NCBI GenBank assembly: GCA_030068145.1
Contig: JAPJBO010000407.1
Coordinates: 1-64,000 of the forward strand
Length of the DNA: 64,000 nucleotides
Direction of reading: 5' to 3'
Source: Diplonema papillatum
Lineage: Eukaryota; Euglenozoa; Diplonemea; Diplonemida; Diplonemidae
In this document: positions 21,191 to 31,759 of the stretch, in pieces
How positions within the stretch are numbered: position 1 is the stretch's first letter
How the letters are laid out: each line of letters starts with the position of its first letter
Translations under genes and position numbers: made by a program
Notes under the pieces: generated by a model
What the model was told of the DNA's origin: nothing
The model's database searches: none
The model's input: only the letters and a program-made list of their open reading frames with translations

Positions 21191-21699
21191 AAGAGATTTG
21201 AGTCTAGACGCATCGTATGAATGGCACTTCGCTCCCGTCAGATGACACGGGGTTGCATCGGTGCAATGAAGGAGACTGCGTCCCGATATGACTGCACTTC
21301 ATCAGGGAGAATTCCGGGGCACAGCGCCAGACGTGCCCGAGCCTTGTTCCAGGTGCAAGGCTTCACGAATACAAACTCGTACTGTAGCGAGCACAACGCA
21401 GGCAAAACTCGCCTGCGTTGCATCAGACCGCGCGAACAGGGGCCGAACACTAAAGCCCCGCTCCGGACGCTCAAATAGGTCGCACTTCGCCAGCACAAGC
21501 TGACCGTGCGAACGTGGGTCCCACACGTCCGGTACGGGTATATGTTTGTGCGTACGTGTGAACCCCCTGTTTTGAGTAATTTGGCACAGCAAGCCAACGC
21601 TTTTTTGATACAGACAAGCAAGCGTGTTCGCATAAGAAATCGGGTATTCCTCGGCCCCAAAGGGCGGGGCCACAGGGGAAGTGGGTTGTTTGCTTCTCG

Positions 21700-21955
21700 A
21701 GTAGCCCACACGCACCCTCTCCTCCTGGTTTACTGGATGCGTTGTACTGTTCTGGTTTCGATGTCCGATTCCCGCGGTATAACTGAGAGCGTTCTTTCCG
21801 CGATCGAAGAAAGAAATCACTCTTCCAAGTAGCCCACATCCCCCTCCTCCTGGTTAACTGGCGTGCGTTGTATTTTCGATGTCCGGGGTGCGGGGTATAC
21901 CTGAGAGAGTTCTTTCCACGATCGGCGAAAGAAATCACTCTCACGCAGCCACTCA
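21700..21955. repeat. tandem duplication downstream of the OGFr copy
   Basis: Two units of about 130 bp, each with GTAGCCCACA, CTCCTCCTGGTT and AAAGAAATCACTCT motifs. CACGATCG-AGAAATCA also follows the OGFr stop codon at 22320-22350, so this is duplicated 3' flank of that gene. Confidence 0.6.
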
Positions 21956-22245
21956 AGCCCCGAAAGGGGTGCGGGCGCGGTCACCAGCCGTACGCCCTGG
22001 GGTACCGGTAAGGGTCTACCCTCCCCACGTTGTCCTCGTGCAGCTGCTCTCCGCGCTGCTGGATTTGCGTGCGCTCGTCGTCGCTGCAGGGAGGGGACCC
22101 AGTAGTTGATACACGATTCGAGGCATCCGGCCAAGGTGCCCTTGCTCGAAGATTTCCCGCAAGACGTGTTCGACGAACGGCTTCTTATGCCGCTCCATGC
22201 CCACTTCACCCAGCGCCTTCAGAATGTTGTTGTGGAAGGACGAAC
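21956..22245 (-). pseudogene. truncated copy of the OGFr-domain exon
   Basis: Corresponds to the last 90 or so codons of the exon at 22384-22916 (EVGMERHKKPFVEHVLREIF onward). A small deletion after EQGHL shifts the frame, and the 5' side is cut at 22245 where a family A fragment follows. Probably non-functional. Confidence 0.8.
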
Positions 22246-22246
22246 C

Positions 22247-22312
22247 CGTGGTTCTGCAGTACCGCCGAACGTGAAGATTGGCTCCCGTGTAGCAGGCTTT
22301 CCCTGGTACCTA
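22247..22312 (-). repeat. family A fragment
   Basis: About 65 bp of the family A left end (inverted) at the breakpoint of the OGFr partial copy. It may mark the recombination or insertion that truncated that copy. Confidence 0.6.
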
Positions 22313-22383
22313 ACTTTCCACGATCGAAGAATAGAAATCATCCTCGCGCAGCCACTCAAGCCCCGAAAAGGGTGCTGGCGCGG

Positions 22384-22916
22384 TCACCAGCCGTACGCCC
22401 TGGGGTACTGGTACGGCTCTACCTTCCCCTCGTTGTCCTCGTGCAGCTGCTCTCCGAGCTGCTGGATTTGCGTGCGCTCGTCGTCGCTGCGCAGGGTGGG
22501 GACCCAGTAGTTGATACACGATTCGAGGCATCCGGTCAAGTGCCCTTGCTCGAAGATTTCCCGCAAGACGTGTTCGACGAACGGCTTCTTATACCGCTCC
22601 ATGCCCACTTCACCCAGCGCCTTGAGGATGCGTGTGATGCGCAGGTTGTTGTGGAAGGACTGGTGCAAGTTGGCGTAGCGGGGAATGAACGCGTGGCTCC
22701 TCCCCACGGTGCCCGTGGCCGGGTCCACCAAGCGCATGCCGTAGAAGTCGAGCATCAACTCGTACGACTGCACGAATCGGCCTTGCAGAACGGGGTCCGC
22801 CGAGATCGCCTCGGCTTCGAACTTCTGCAGCTCTTGGGCGGACGGGTTCAGGCCGGGCTCGCGAATGGGAAACAGCCACTGGATGTAGCTGTGATCATAT
22901 TCTAACCAGTCGTACG
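22384..22916 (-). CDS. OGFr-domain protein, terminal exon
   Basis: A 3' terminal exon: CCCCCCCACAG precedes the first codon (acceptor at 22917-22919), and the TGA is at 22384. It encodes about 177 residues of the opioid growth factor receptor (OGFr) conserved region: YDWLEYDHSYIQWLFPIREP, then an FVQSYELMLDFYGMRL helix, GTVGRSHAFIPRYANL, the NLRITRILKALGEVGMERYK helices and LESCINYWVPTL. In animals OGFr sits at the nuclear envelope and restrains growth; in protists and bacteria the domain is of unknown role. The first exon is not found nearby: upstream come C- and A-runs, a palindrome and a transposon. A truncated copy lies downstream. Confidence 0.85.
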
Positions 22917-22957
22917 CTGTGGGGGGGGGGGGGGGGGGGGAGGTGTTTAAGGGGGGT

Positions 22958-22989
<32 letters not shown>

Positions 22990-22992
<3 letters not shown>

Positions 22993-23024
22993 TGGAATCA
23001 GGTACAGGGTACCTGATTCCACAA
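22990..23024. repeat. short perfect palindrome next to a T-run
   Basis: Arms of 16 bp (TTGTGGAATCAGGTAC) around a 3-bp spacer. It adjoins a T-run of about 30 and a G-run, just upstream of the OGFr exon on its intronic side. Confidence 0.85.
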
Positions 23025-23809
23025 CTTTTTTATTAGTTTGAAGGCTTCCGGCGTTTGCAGATTTAGACTGTTACTATGGGGTGGTTTTGGGCGGTGTTTC
23101 GGTGCCGTTTTCGCCGATGTGCGGCATCTTGGGGCGGAGCCGACACATCTCCACAACTTCGTTCGGCAAAAGAGGGGTCTTCTTGGGTCCTTTATGGGTC
23201 AATTATGATCACCCCGTCAGTTTGGCGACACATTTTGCGGGCGTTTTCAACCAGTCTGGATCAGGCTTTTCGGGGGTTTCCGAATGCTTCTGGGTTCCCT
23301 GTGGGGTTGGGTGCCATAATATTATTGGGACGCGATATAGTATGGGGACGCGCTCCAAAAACAGTCAAAATCGTAAACAGACAGTCTCGTCAGGCAGCTG
23401 AAGGGGTGGACCTGGGGACCTATTTTCCTATGATTCCTATGATAATAGCTCCACGGTTTTGGTGTATCTGCAACATTTTTTAGCGAAATTCTTAGCAACA
23501 TCGCGCCGAAGGCGCGACGGAAAATGTGGGCAAAAATAATTCCGCCCCCCCCTTTATCATGTGTGGGCCACTCTTAGCTCGTGTGGGTTACTCAACTGTC
23601 AAACAGGACCTTGGCCCGGTAATGAAGCACAGTGGTAGCTGCAACCTGCCGACCCGAAGCTGAATACAATTGAACGGCAGCGGCTGGGTCTCAGCAGCGG
23701 AGGCTCCAGCAGACTCCAGCACCTTCAGCACTGCTACAAACACCACACCCCCCGCCTATATTTACTTCGACACCGTTTTTTGAACTTTTCTTTTTTTTCC
23801 CGGCCAAGT
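23025..23809. other. intergenic or intronic stretch, no gene recognised
   Basis: No coding-like frame or known repeat identified. It ends with the left target duplication (GGCCAAGT, 23802-23809) of the next transposon. Confidence 0.35.
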
Positions 23810-25173
23810 CAGGGGTCTTTAAAAGTTTGGGGGTTGGAGCGGAAAACCCGGTGTCAGCCAAAAACCCGGTGTAAGGTCAAAAAAAAAATTTCCAACACTT
23901 GGGCAGCAGGGATGCCTTGGGACGAAAATCTACGCTCTAAACCGGGGTTTTGGGGAATCACACGGCATTCAGCGGTGACCCTACTGTAGCCCGACCCGCA
24001 CAGTAGGCTGTCTTGACGCTTCGGGTGGGGGGAGACCTGCCCGCGCAGCGATATATTTTGTGGTGGTGAGCCACCTTTTGGCTTCTGCGTGCGTGTGCCG
24101 CCTCTGGTGCACGATTGAACCAGCGTTAAACTCCGGAACACCGATCCAGCAACTCTTCTTGTGGCGGTTTTGTGTTTCTTAAAGGAGCCCTGCGCCGCAG
24201 GCGCGGAAACTTTTAAACGGTCGCACTTACGGATCAAAGCAGATGGGCAGTAGGGTGGCTCGTCACAACTAGGTTGGCTCACATGTCAATTAAACCTGCG
24301 CCGCAGGCGCGGAAATTTTGACGGTCGCACTTACAGCTAAACAAATGGACGGAAACACGTTGGTTGTTCACCGGCTGCAGCAGGTTTTCGTCCTGCACAA
24401 CGCCCCTGCATTGCCTGCCACGGTGGAACACTGTGAACAGAATGAGCAAATAATGCGGTAGCCCCATTACAAAAGATACTCAGCCAAAATACCTGCGCCG
24501 CAGGCGCGGAAATTTTTTGGCGCCTTTCTGGCCAGCCAGCTAAGTACGAAGATCGCAAAACAGTTTTCCAGCGTTATTTGTGGATTAGAAGGTCGGTATT
24601 TTAAAGTCTCCGGTTGACCGTAGAGGCTTGAGTATGGCGGGGGGTTGAGAAAAGTGAGAGGGTGCAGCTCGTTTCGGGTGTTGTGTCACTCCGTTGTGAA
24701 ACCTTGTGAAGTCCCCTGACGCGTTTAGGGGGTGCTTGGGATTGGGTAGGGTGTGGTCCTTTTCCGTGAAAGAAATTTCCGCCGGTGGTTTCTGCTATGA
24801 GAAGATTTTTTCCATCAGGTTTCTGCCACAAGAAATTTCCACCGATGGATTCCGTTAGAAAACATTTCCATCAACAAATTCTGTTAGAAAAGTTTTGCGC
24901 CAAGCTTCCCGTGAAAGAAATTTCCGCCGCTGGTTTCTGCCATGAGAAAGTTTCCATCAGTTTTCTGTCGTGAGAAAGTTTCCACCAACAGTATTCCACA
25001 AAGAAATTTCCGCCAGTAGTTTCCACGAGAAAAATTCCAGCCTACACAGTGACAAAACAGAAATCTGGAAAAAAAAATTTCCCAGAAATTTTCTGACTTT
25101 TTTTTTTTTCCTCTTTTTTTGACACACCGGGTTTTCCCGGTGTCTGACACCGGGACACCGGGTTTTTAAAGTG
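23810..25173 (-). mobile_element. non-autonomous hAT-like transposon, copy 1
   Basis: Starts CAGGGGTCTTTAAAA; the other end has decayed (TTTTTAAAGTG instead of ...CCCCTG). Perfect 8-bp target duplication GGCCAAGT at 23802-23809 and 25174-25181. CAGGG termini with 8-bp duplications are the hAT signature. Subterminal ACCGGGTTTTCCCGGTGTC motifs and three GCGCCTGCGGCGCAGG palindromes flank a block of degenerate GAAATTTCC-type repeats (24780-25060). No transposase. About 200 bp at 24568-24768 are absent from copy 2. Confidence 0.8.
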
Positions 25174-25186
25174 GGCCAAGTCCGGC

Positions 25187-25219
25187 TTGCAGATTTAGAC
25201 CGACGGTCTAAATCTGCAA
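25187..25219. repeat. short perfect palindrome
   Basis: Arms of 15 bp (TTGCAGATTTAGACC) separated by GAC, just outside the hAT-like element. TTGCAGATTTAGAC also appears singly near 23055. Confidence 0.8.
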
Positions 25220-26739
25220 CGGAAACTAATCCCCTGATCAGGTAAGGGTAGGCGGTTTTTTTTTCGTAATAACAATTAATTGTAAACACGAAAGAGAACG
25301 CTGGCAGCGTGTTTGGGAGAAGTTTAGCCTACCGAACATATTCACTCACTAACCGGTCGTGAGAGCGACTGCAGGCGTAGTCACGAGCGTGTCCGGCTCG
25401 GGAAAAGTCGAAAACCTGTTCATCACACCGATACTTCACGGCGATGCAAATCGCGTAGACGTTGTTTACCTCAGTGTGTATTGACTTTGAAGCCGACTAT
25501 GCCCCGGTGATGGGTTGGTGCGCTGGGCAAGCAATATCGTGATACTTTGACGTTGGTGTCAATCTAAACAGCAAGATTTGCGTAGCTTTAGCCAGCTCCT
25601 GCTGGACGCAGTCGAAGCACACGGGATACAAGCACAGCCTCAGCCTCGAAACCGTGCGCGGTTTTACCGGCAAGGCATGTCGGGGGGTTTTTTTGCCGCT
25701 GTGGTGCGATTATCACACAGAACCAGTCCGCGGGCAGTGCACGCGTCTATGCCTTCCGACGCCTGGAGCAGCTACTAGTAGGGACGTATCTGAGACTCGA
25801 CTGAGGAGGCATTAAAAGGACGCAGGGCAAGCGATGCGTTCGCGGTGCTTGCGACATAGTGCTTTGCACTTGACCGGCGGCAATGCTTGTGCCGAGGTAT
25901 ATTTGCGAAGAAAACGGCACTCGTCGCCAGACCGCACATCCCTGAGCATAACTGCCTTCGTTGCACACGGCGTCCAACCAATTGCCGTGTGCTACAAGCA
26001 CCTGCTCGAGACATCATCGGTCTCTTTCGATGTGGGTGTGAGTCCGGCGCCGTTTGTTGCGCGTGAGAAGGTGGCCACTGGCTAAAGCTTGCTGCACACA
26101 CAGGGTCGGCAGAGTACCGACCAACTCCGTTTACACCAAGCAGGGCATCTTTGTGTACGAGAGTCACCTGGCAACAACGCGCCCACCTGATACCCTTGCT
26201 CCTGAGCACAACACCTCCATCTCCAATCTTCTCCGCGCCGGGAAGCTCCCGCACCGGCCCAGAGCTCAACCTTTTTACAAAGGGAGCCGAGGGCCAGAAC
26301 AGGAACTTTGACGCGAAAAAAAATGGCGAGGGGGTGAGGGCCTGAAAGAGGGCATTTTAGCGGGCGAGGGGTCACCTCGCGACGAAATCTCAAAGCTTGT
26401 CTCCCTTGATTCTCGGGCGGGGCCCTACCTCCCCGGACCCCCTATCCCTCTCCTGTGTCATCATCCCGAGTGCTCAAGCCGAAGCGAACATCTCAGGGAA
26501 TCATACGACGTGGAGAGAAAAAAAGAGGCAGGTTTGGTAAGGTGCGGCCGGAGATCAAGAGAGATTCCGCTTGAGATCCGTCTTTCGATTTGCCTTAAAT
26601 ATGATGATTCAACCATTCATTCCATTCCATTCAAATTGACCAACATCGAGAGACTCTGGGTGGATTCATCACTTTTTTCCAAATTCACATCCGGGTTTCT
26701 CCTGATCCAACCCCACTCTTTCGAGTGGAGCCGAACCAG
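25220..26739. other. stretch between transposon and LSU gene
   Basis: No gene recognised. The part nearest 26740 lies just downstream of the LSU 3' end and could be rDNA spacer; the rest shows only short overlapping frames. Confidence 0.35.
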
Positions 26740-27121
26740 GAGATAACCGTAGGAACCGGCCATAAGGCTCAAACCCTCGGAACAACAAGGCTCCTCAGTG
26801 CGTTACGCCCGCCGGTCCATTCGGACTCGTATAGACCCGGTTGGAGACACGGGATCTGGATGTGAATTTGGAAGTTGCCGTTCGCCGAAGCTAGTCGTGG
26901 CCCGATAAATCCGATGTGCCCTGAGTAACTCACGCATTCCTCTAGACTGGGTTCTGGCTTAGAGGCGTTCAGCCATAATCCATCCAGTGGTAGCATCACG
27001 GCACTGTCCGATCGAACAACCGTAGATACCAGGGACTAGAAACGGGAGTTCCTCTCGTACTACCCCGTATTGCTGTCGGAATGCGCTGGCCCGATGGGCT
27101 CTCTCTCCATCAGTAGGGTAA

Positions 27122-27165
<44 letters not shown>

Positions 27166-27213
27166 GTTAGTGGGTGAACAATCCAACCCTTAGACAATTC
27201 TGCTTGTCTAGGT

Positions 27214-27245
<32 letters not shown>

Positions 27246-27765
27246 AACGTCGCTATGAACGCTTGGCTGCCACAAGCCAGTTATCCCTGTGGTAATTTTT
27301 CTGTCACCTCCGGCTTCATCCCTTGAACATGAAGCGAGACCAAAGGATCGTTAGGCCATGCTTTCACACCGAGGATCGGTACTGAAGATCGTGTATCGAG
27401 CAAGCTTTTACCCTTATGCTCTACGCGAGATTTCTGTTCCCGCTGAGCTTGCCTTAGGACACCTGCGTTAATGTGTAACAGATGTGCCGCCCCAGCCAAA
27501 CTCCCCACCTGACTGGTGTCTCCAAACGAGGATTCGCGAGCCGAAGCCCGTTTGTCGCTGGAAACGGATAAGCTACGGATCCGAAGACCCTAACCCCACA
27601 AGGGAGCAGCTGCCGTCTTCCCATCATTGGATAAGTAAAGCGACAACAAGAGTAGTGGTATTTCATTGTTGCGGCCTCCCACCTATTCTACACCTCTCGT
27701 GTCACTGCACAAAGTCAGACTAGAGTCAAACTCAACAGGGTCTTCTTTCCCCGCTGACAGTTTCA
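26740..27765 (-). rRNA. LSU (28S-type) rRNA, 3' part
   Basis: The minus strand carries the last kilobase of a eukaryotic large-subunit rRNA. Landmarks in order are the AACTCTAGTC-type helix near the break (27730), GTGCCGCC/CACATCTG region (27480), GCCACAAGCCAG (27270), GAACGTGAGCTGGGTTTAGA and GACAGGTTGGTTTTACCCTA (27120-27165), and the sarcin-ricin sequence AGTACGAGAGGAACT (27049-27063). The 3' end is placed near 26740 by comparison with other eukaryotes. The 5' side stops abruptly at about 27765 in the conserved GGGGAAAGAAGACC region and abuts a G-run and a family B repeat. Core bases look intact, so truncation is recent or an assembly junction. Confidence 0.85.
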
Positions 27766-27775
27766 CCACGGGGGG

Positions 27776-28078
27776 GAAAGCAAGAACGTGCTTGGTGCTC
27801 AACACCGCACTGGTCCCGTCTGCGCCTCTTTAAGCCACGGACACATAAGGCGGACCATCATCAGCGCGGAACCTGAGTGTCTGCAGACAGGACTGCGGTG
27901 TGAGTCCGGTTTGTCAGGCGGCTGTTCGTAGCTCGTCACAGCCAGGACCACCCGTGCTACTAGAGCACAGGCGAATCCGTCACGGGGAGAAGGCCCCTAC
28001 AACCGTGTCTGAGCGATCAGTTAAAAAACTCAGGGCACTCGCCCTGGTTGTGACTGCGACTCGCTAGGCAGCACTGAC
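27776..28078 (+). repeat. dispersed repeat family B
   Basis: Near-complete copy lying against the broken LSU rRNA end. It retains the ATAAGGCGGACCATCATCAG core and the CGACTCGCTAGGCAGC end. Confidence 0.75.
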
Positions 28079-28251
28079 TTGTCTTCTTTTTACGGTGGCA
28101 ATCTGCAAAGTAAACTCCGCAGAGCACAGTGGACATGGGGTTGCCGTGTGCAGCACCAATGGTTGAAGTACCAAAAGGAAAAAGAGTGCGAGGAAGTAAT
28201 CCTGCGTGCTGAGGGCAGCAAGTCGCGTTACGCGAAGTACCCTACTGGAAT

Positions 28252-28425
28252 GGGGGGATTGCAAGAACGTGCTTGGAATGGGTATGACTCAACACCGCAC
28301 TGGTCCCGCCTGCGCCGTGTTTCGGTCCTTTGAGCCACGGACACATAAGGCGGACCATCATAGCGCGGAACATGAGTGTCTGCAGACAGGACTGCGGTGT
28401 GAGTCTGGTTTGTATATAGCATACA
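28252..28425 (+). repeat. dispersed repeat family B, left part
   Basis: From GCAAGAACGTGCTTGGAATG to GTGTGAGTCTGGTTTGT, then a different sequence (TATAGCATACATAG). Confidence 0.7.
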
Positions 28426-28529
28426 TAGTGGGGGGGGAAGGGGCTGTTGGATTCGTTTGAACAGATTCGTAGGAAACGCATAGGATGCGGGGGTAATCCG
28501 AGCTTAATGTTTAGACAGACCCCTGTCAC

Positions 28530-29060
28530 CAAAATCTTGGGTCGAAATTTTTGGGTCAAAATTTGGGTTGAAAATTTTGGTCACAATTTTGGGTTGAAAA
28601 TTTTGGGTCAGATTTTTGGTCAAAAAATTTCAGCTGAAGCATCTGGATCAAAAATTTGGTTCAAATTGGGTCAATTTTGGGTCATTTCGATCAAGATTTG
28701 GGTCAAAACTTGGGGTTTGGACTCAAATTTTGGGCAAAAATTGGATTGGGATCATTTGAGGCAAAGATACTGAAATCTGGGTCCCCAATCTGGTGTTCAA
28801 AACCTTGGTCCAAAATTTTGGGTCACGGACCCAAAAATGGTGCAAAATTTTTTCAGTTGGATCATTTTGATCAAAAAATTGGGTCAAAACTTCCAAAAAT
28901 TTCAGCCCGAATTTTTGACCCAAAATTTTGAACCCAAATTTTTGACAATTTTGAACCAAAATTTTTGACCCAAAAATTTTGACCCAAAATTTTGAACCCA
29001 AATTTTTGGCCCAAAATTTTGAACCAAAATTTTTGACCCAAAAAAAATTGGGTAATATAC
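28530..29060. repeat. AATTTTGGGTCA low-complexity inverted tract
   Basis: About 530 bp built from variants of GGGTCAAAATTTTGGG in the left part and of CCCAAAATTTTGACCC in the right part, so the halves are roughly inverted relative to each other. All translated frames are repetitive and not credible as protein. Confidence 0.8.
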
Positions 29061-29182
29061 AGATATATGCGCACTTTATTGCTTTTTTGCAAATATATGC
29101 ATGTTCGTACAAACATGCTGCGTCGCTAACAGAACGTCTTCTTTAATGAAGATGCTACATGAATGAAAACGGGGGTGTACGG

Positions 29183-29277
29183 GGGATTGCAAGAACGTGC
29201 TTGGAATGGTAATGTGCTCAACACTGCCGTGTTTCGGTCCTTTAGCGCGGACCTGCAGACAGGACAGCGGTGTGGGT
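29183..29277 (+). repeat. dispersed repeat family B, short fragment
   Basis: Left end plus an internally deleted middle; the inverted family A copy is inserted immediately after it. Confidence 0.6.
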
Positions 29278-29580
29278 TAAGAAGAAGAAGAAGAAGAGAA
29301 GAAAAAGAAAGAGGCCGCTCCGGGTCCCGGAGCGTGACGGTCAACCACAGCTTGCAAGGCTTGAGTCGGCGGCAGCACAGTGCCACACCCCCGTCCGCTC
29401 TGCCCTGTGGCTGACCGTCTCGACGAGCTTGTGTTCAGCGCAAGCGCCAAGCCCCAAGGTGCGCCACGCCTTGATGCTTTAGTTTGGGAAATCGGTAGCC
29501 ACTTGACCCGTAGGCCCGTGGCTCTGCAGTACCGCCGGACACGTGAAGCTTGGCTCCCGTGTAGCAGGCTTTCCCTGGTA
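29278..29580 (-). repeat. dispersed repeat family A, inverted full copy
   Basis: Full length, inverted, with the purine (GAAGAA) tail at 29279. GTGTGGGTTAA is found directly before it (29270-29280) and at about 29608-29618 beyond the other end, consistent with a target duplication separated by a short extra segment. Confidence 0.7.
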
Positions 29581-30029
29581 TATAAACTCACACACACTGC
29601 TAAGCGAGTGTGGGTTAAAAGAAATGCGTAGTTTTTTTTTTTATTCTTTTACTTGTTAGTTGTCGACAACTTGTTTTTGTGTTGAGGTGTCATTCAGATG
29701 TAAATCTAAAGCCGCCCACGTCAAATTTTGTTAAGCAGCGGCTGCCAAAACTTGCCGTGACACCTATGATCAAAGTAAAGTGGAGAAGAGAATAGAAGGT
29801 TGTCTAAAAGAGAAAGGGGGGGTAGTGAATATTTTTTGAAATGTGAAAACGGGGATTTGGTGACTGACACCAAGATCGCATCGCAGCGAATGGTACTGAA
29901 AACAATAGGATGGGTGAGCACTAAAGCTTCAACAGCAGAACTCACCTGCTTTGGACCGGTTGGTGATTTGCATGTGGTACGCTGTCAACTCCTCATACTT
30001 AGTACCACAATGCATTGTTAACACGAAAA

Positions 30030-30320
30030 TACGCGACGTTGCTACTTCGACTCCGAATGGAAGGGAGGAAATATAGAGGTAAGGGGCAAATACAATACAA
30101 ACACAATCTGATTTGTTCTTCGCTTACACCACCGTGTGTTGTTTTCTCACTCCGGACTTTGACCTGTTGTGGTTGTGTGGTTTGTCGTGTAGGGGTAGAC
30201 CCGCATGACCTCACGTCCGTTCAACACGTGGTTCGGTAGTTACAGCACTTGGGATCCCTTCTGTTCTTTGTCGGGCAGCATCGTCGAGCATTTCCTTTCA
30301 AGCTGGCGCATATGTAAAAG
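30030..30320 (+). repeat. dispersed repeat family G
   Basis: About 290 bp: CGACTCCGAANGGAAGGGAG, CTTACACCACCGTGTGTTG, GTTCAACACGTGGTTCGGTA, and the CATTTCCTTTCAAGCTGGCG end. Other copies are at 36680-36880, 40285-40560 and 52085-52375. Confidence 0.75.
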
Positions 30321-30522
30321 AAAAGGAGCGGAGGCGGATACCTCCCAATTTACCCCCTTCGTCGGCTGGCCGGTGGAACGTGAAGATGTCTAGGCGGCCC
30401 GGCTGCGTCTTGATCTCGCCTTTGTAGAACCGCAGGTTTGCATCAGCCGAAGGGTCGTCGGCTTTGCCAGGGTATCCCTACGGTTTCGGTTGGTGGATTT
30501 TTTTTAGCCACGCACGATAGGT

Positions 30523-30830
30523 ACCAGGGAAAGCCTGCTACACGGGATCCAAGCTTCACGTTTTCGGCGGTACTGCAGAGCCACGGGCCTACGGGCCAAG
30601 TGGCTACCGATTTCCCAAACTAAAGCATCAAGGCGTGGCGCACATTGGGGCTTGGCGCTTGCGCTGAACACAAGCTCGTCGGGACGGTCAGCCGCAGGCA
30701 GAGCGGACGGGGTTGTGGCACGTGTGCTGCGCCTCCGACTCAAGCTTTGCAAGCTGTGGTTGGCCGTCACGTTCCTGGGCCAGGAGCGGCCTTTTTCTTT
30801 TTCTTCTTTTTCGAGTCTAGCTTTTTCTTT
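30523..30830 (+). repeat. dispersed repeat family A, full length
   Basis: Complete copy with a TTTTTCTTTTTCTTC tail; AGCCACGC precedes it (after a T-run) and follows the tail, a likely 8-bp target duplication. Confidence 0.7.
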
Positions 30831-30849
30831 TCCAGCCACGCGAAATGTG

Positions 30850-31564
30850 TGAGGGAACTGAACCGCCCAAGTAGGACCTTCTGATCATGATCACTGGCCA
30901 ATTTGCCTGAAACCACGTCCAGGATTTGGGTTCAGGGGTAGTGCGGCCTACGGTAACTCTAGTTCCCCTTTCTACGTTCTCCTACTCTCGCGGTGTACGG
31001 TTTTTGGAGTCCTTACCGCCACCGGCTCCAGTGATAGCCCTGTCCGGTTGCGGGGACTGGGTGCAGGTTGAAAAACGCCGGAAGATGTCCCACCACACAG
31101 TCGAAACAAATGCGTGCCTTCTGTCGTCCCCCTATTTTGTGATCTCACGATCCTTATCCTGGCAATCGTTCACTGCTTCGTTCCCGCTGACGCACAAACG
31201 TAGAACCCCAAAGACAATGTTTCACGTGCGTGCCACGAACGTCTAGGGGCCTCAGGGCGCCGAACTTAACGGAGGTTAGCAAACGATAGGGTGAAACCGT
31301 GAATATACGATTTTTCCTCGAGTTAGCAACGGCTAGAATCTGGTGGCGCGTCAGTACTCATCGGAATAGTGATACGACTGCCACGTAAGCTGTCACGAGT
31401 ATGCTCTTCAAGGCGGGCAGTGTACGGTATCAGTTCGATAATCACACCCCGGATTTCATGTGACTAGATCTGAAACGGCCACCGAATTATGAGTTCAAAA
31501 TGCGGGATCATTGCTGCACGATGAGCTGTTTGCCGACCTCGTCAGGTCCTTCCGAAGATCCATT
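30850..31564. other. unassigned GC-balanced segment
   Basis: About 700 bp of non-repetitive-looking sequence without coding-like frames. CTCCTACTCTCGCGG at 30977 recurs at 6797. It does not match rRNA landmarks that I can recognise. Confidence 0.3.
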
Positions 31565-31574
31565 ATAAACTTTG

Positions 31575-31735
31575 TTACAAAGGGGGGGGTTGAATAATAA
31601 CACCTGAGTCAATATTCGATTTGTCGGATACTAAAAAAAGTTTCGGGTAGCCGAACAGTAGCAGGTTCAAATAGTGGTAGTGTTTTTAGACAACCAGACG
31701 TGCGTCAAATAACATTCGACCCCCCCACCCTTTAC
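31575..31735. mobile_element. MITE-like element, copy 2
   Basis: Same ends and interior as 14945-15108 (GAATAATAACACCTG, GGGTAGCCGAACAGT, TAGACAACCAGACG). The right arm has lost a few bases (AATAACATTCGACC). Confidence 0.65.
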
Positions 31736-31759
31736 GAACCTCTGGAGAATAAACCTTAA

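Noticed and set aside
21956..22245. Second functional OGFr gene
   Set aside because: Frame is broken after EQGHL and the 5' side is cut by a family A fragment.
28447..29116. Asn/Phe/Gly-rich frames over the AATTTTGGG tract
   Set aside because: Low-complexity DNA gives similar repetitive peptides in several frames on both strands.
30850..31560. SSU rRNA or tRNA gene in the unassigned segment
   Set aside because: AAGGCGGGCAGTGTACGG only loosely resembles an SSU landmark and the surroundings do not follow; no cloverleaf was recognised.
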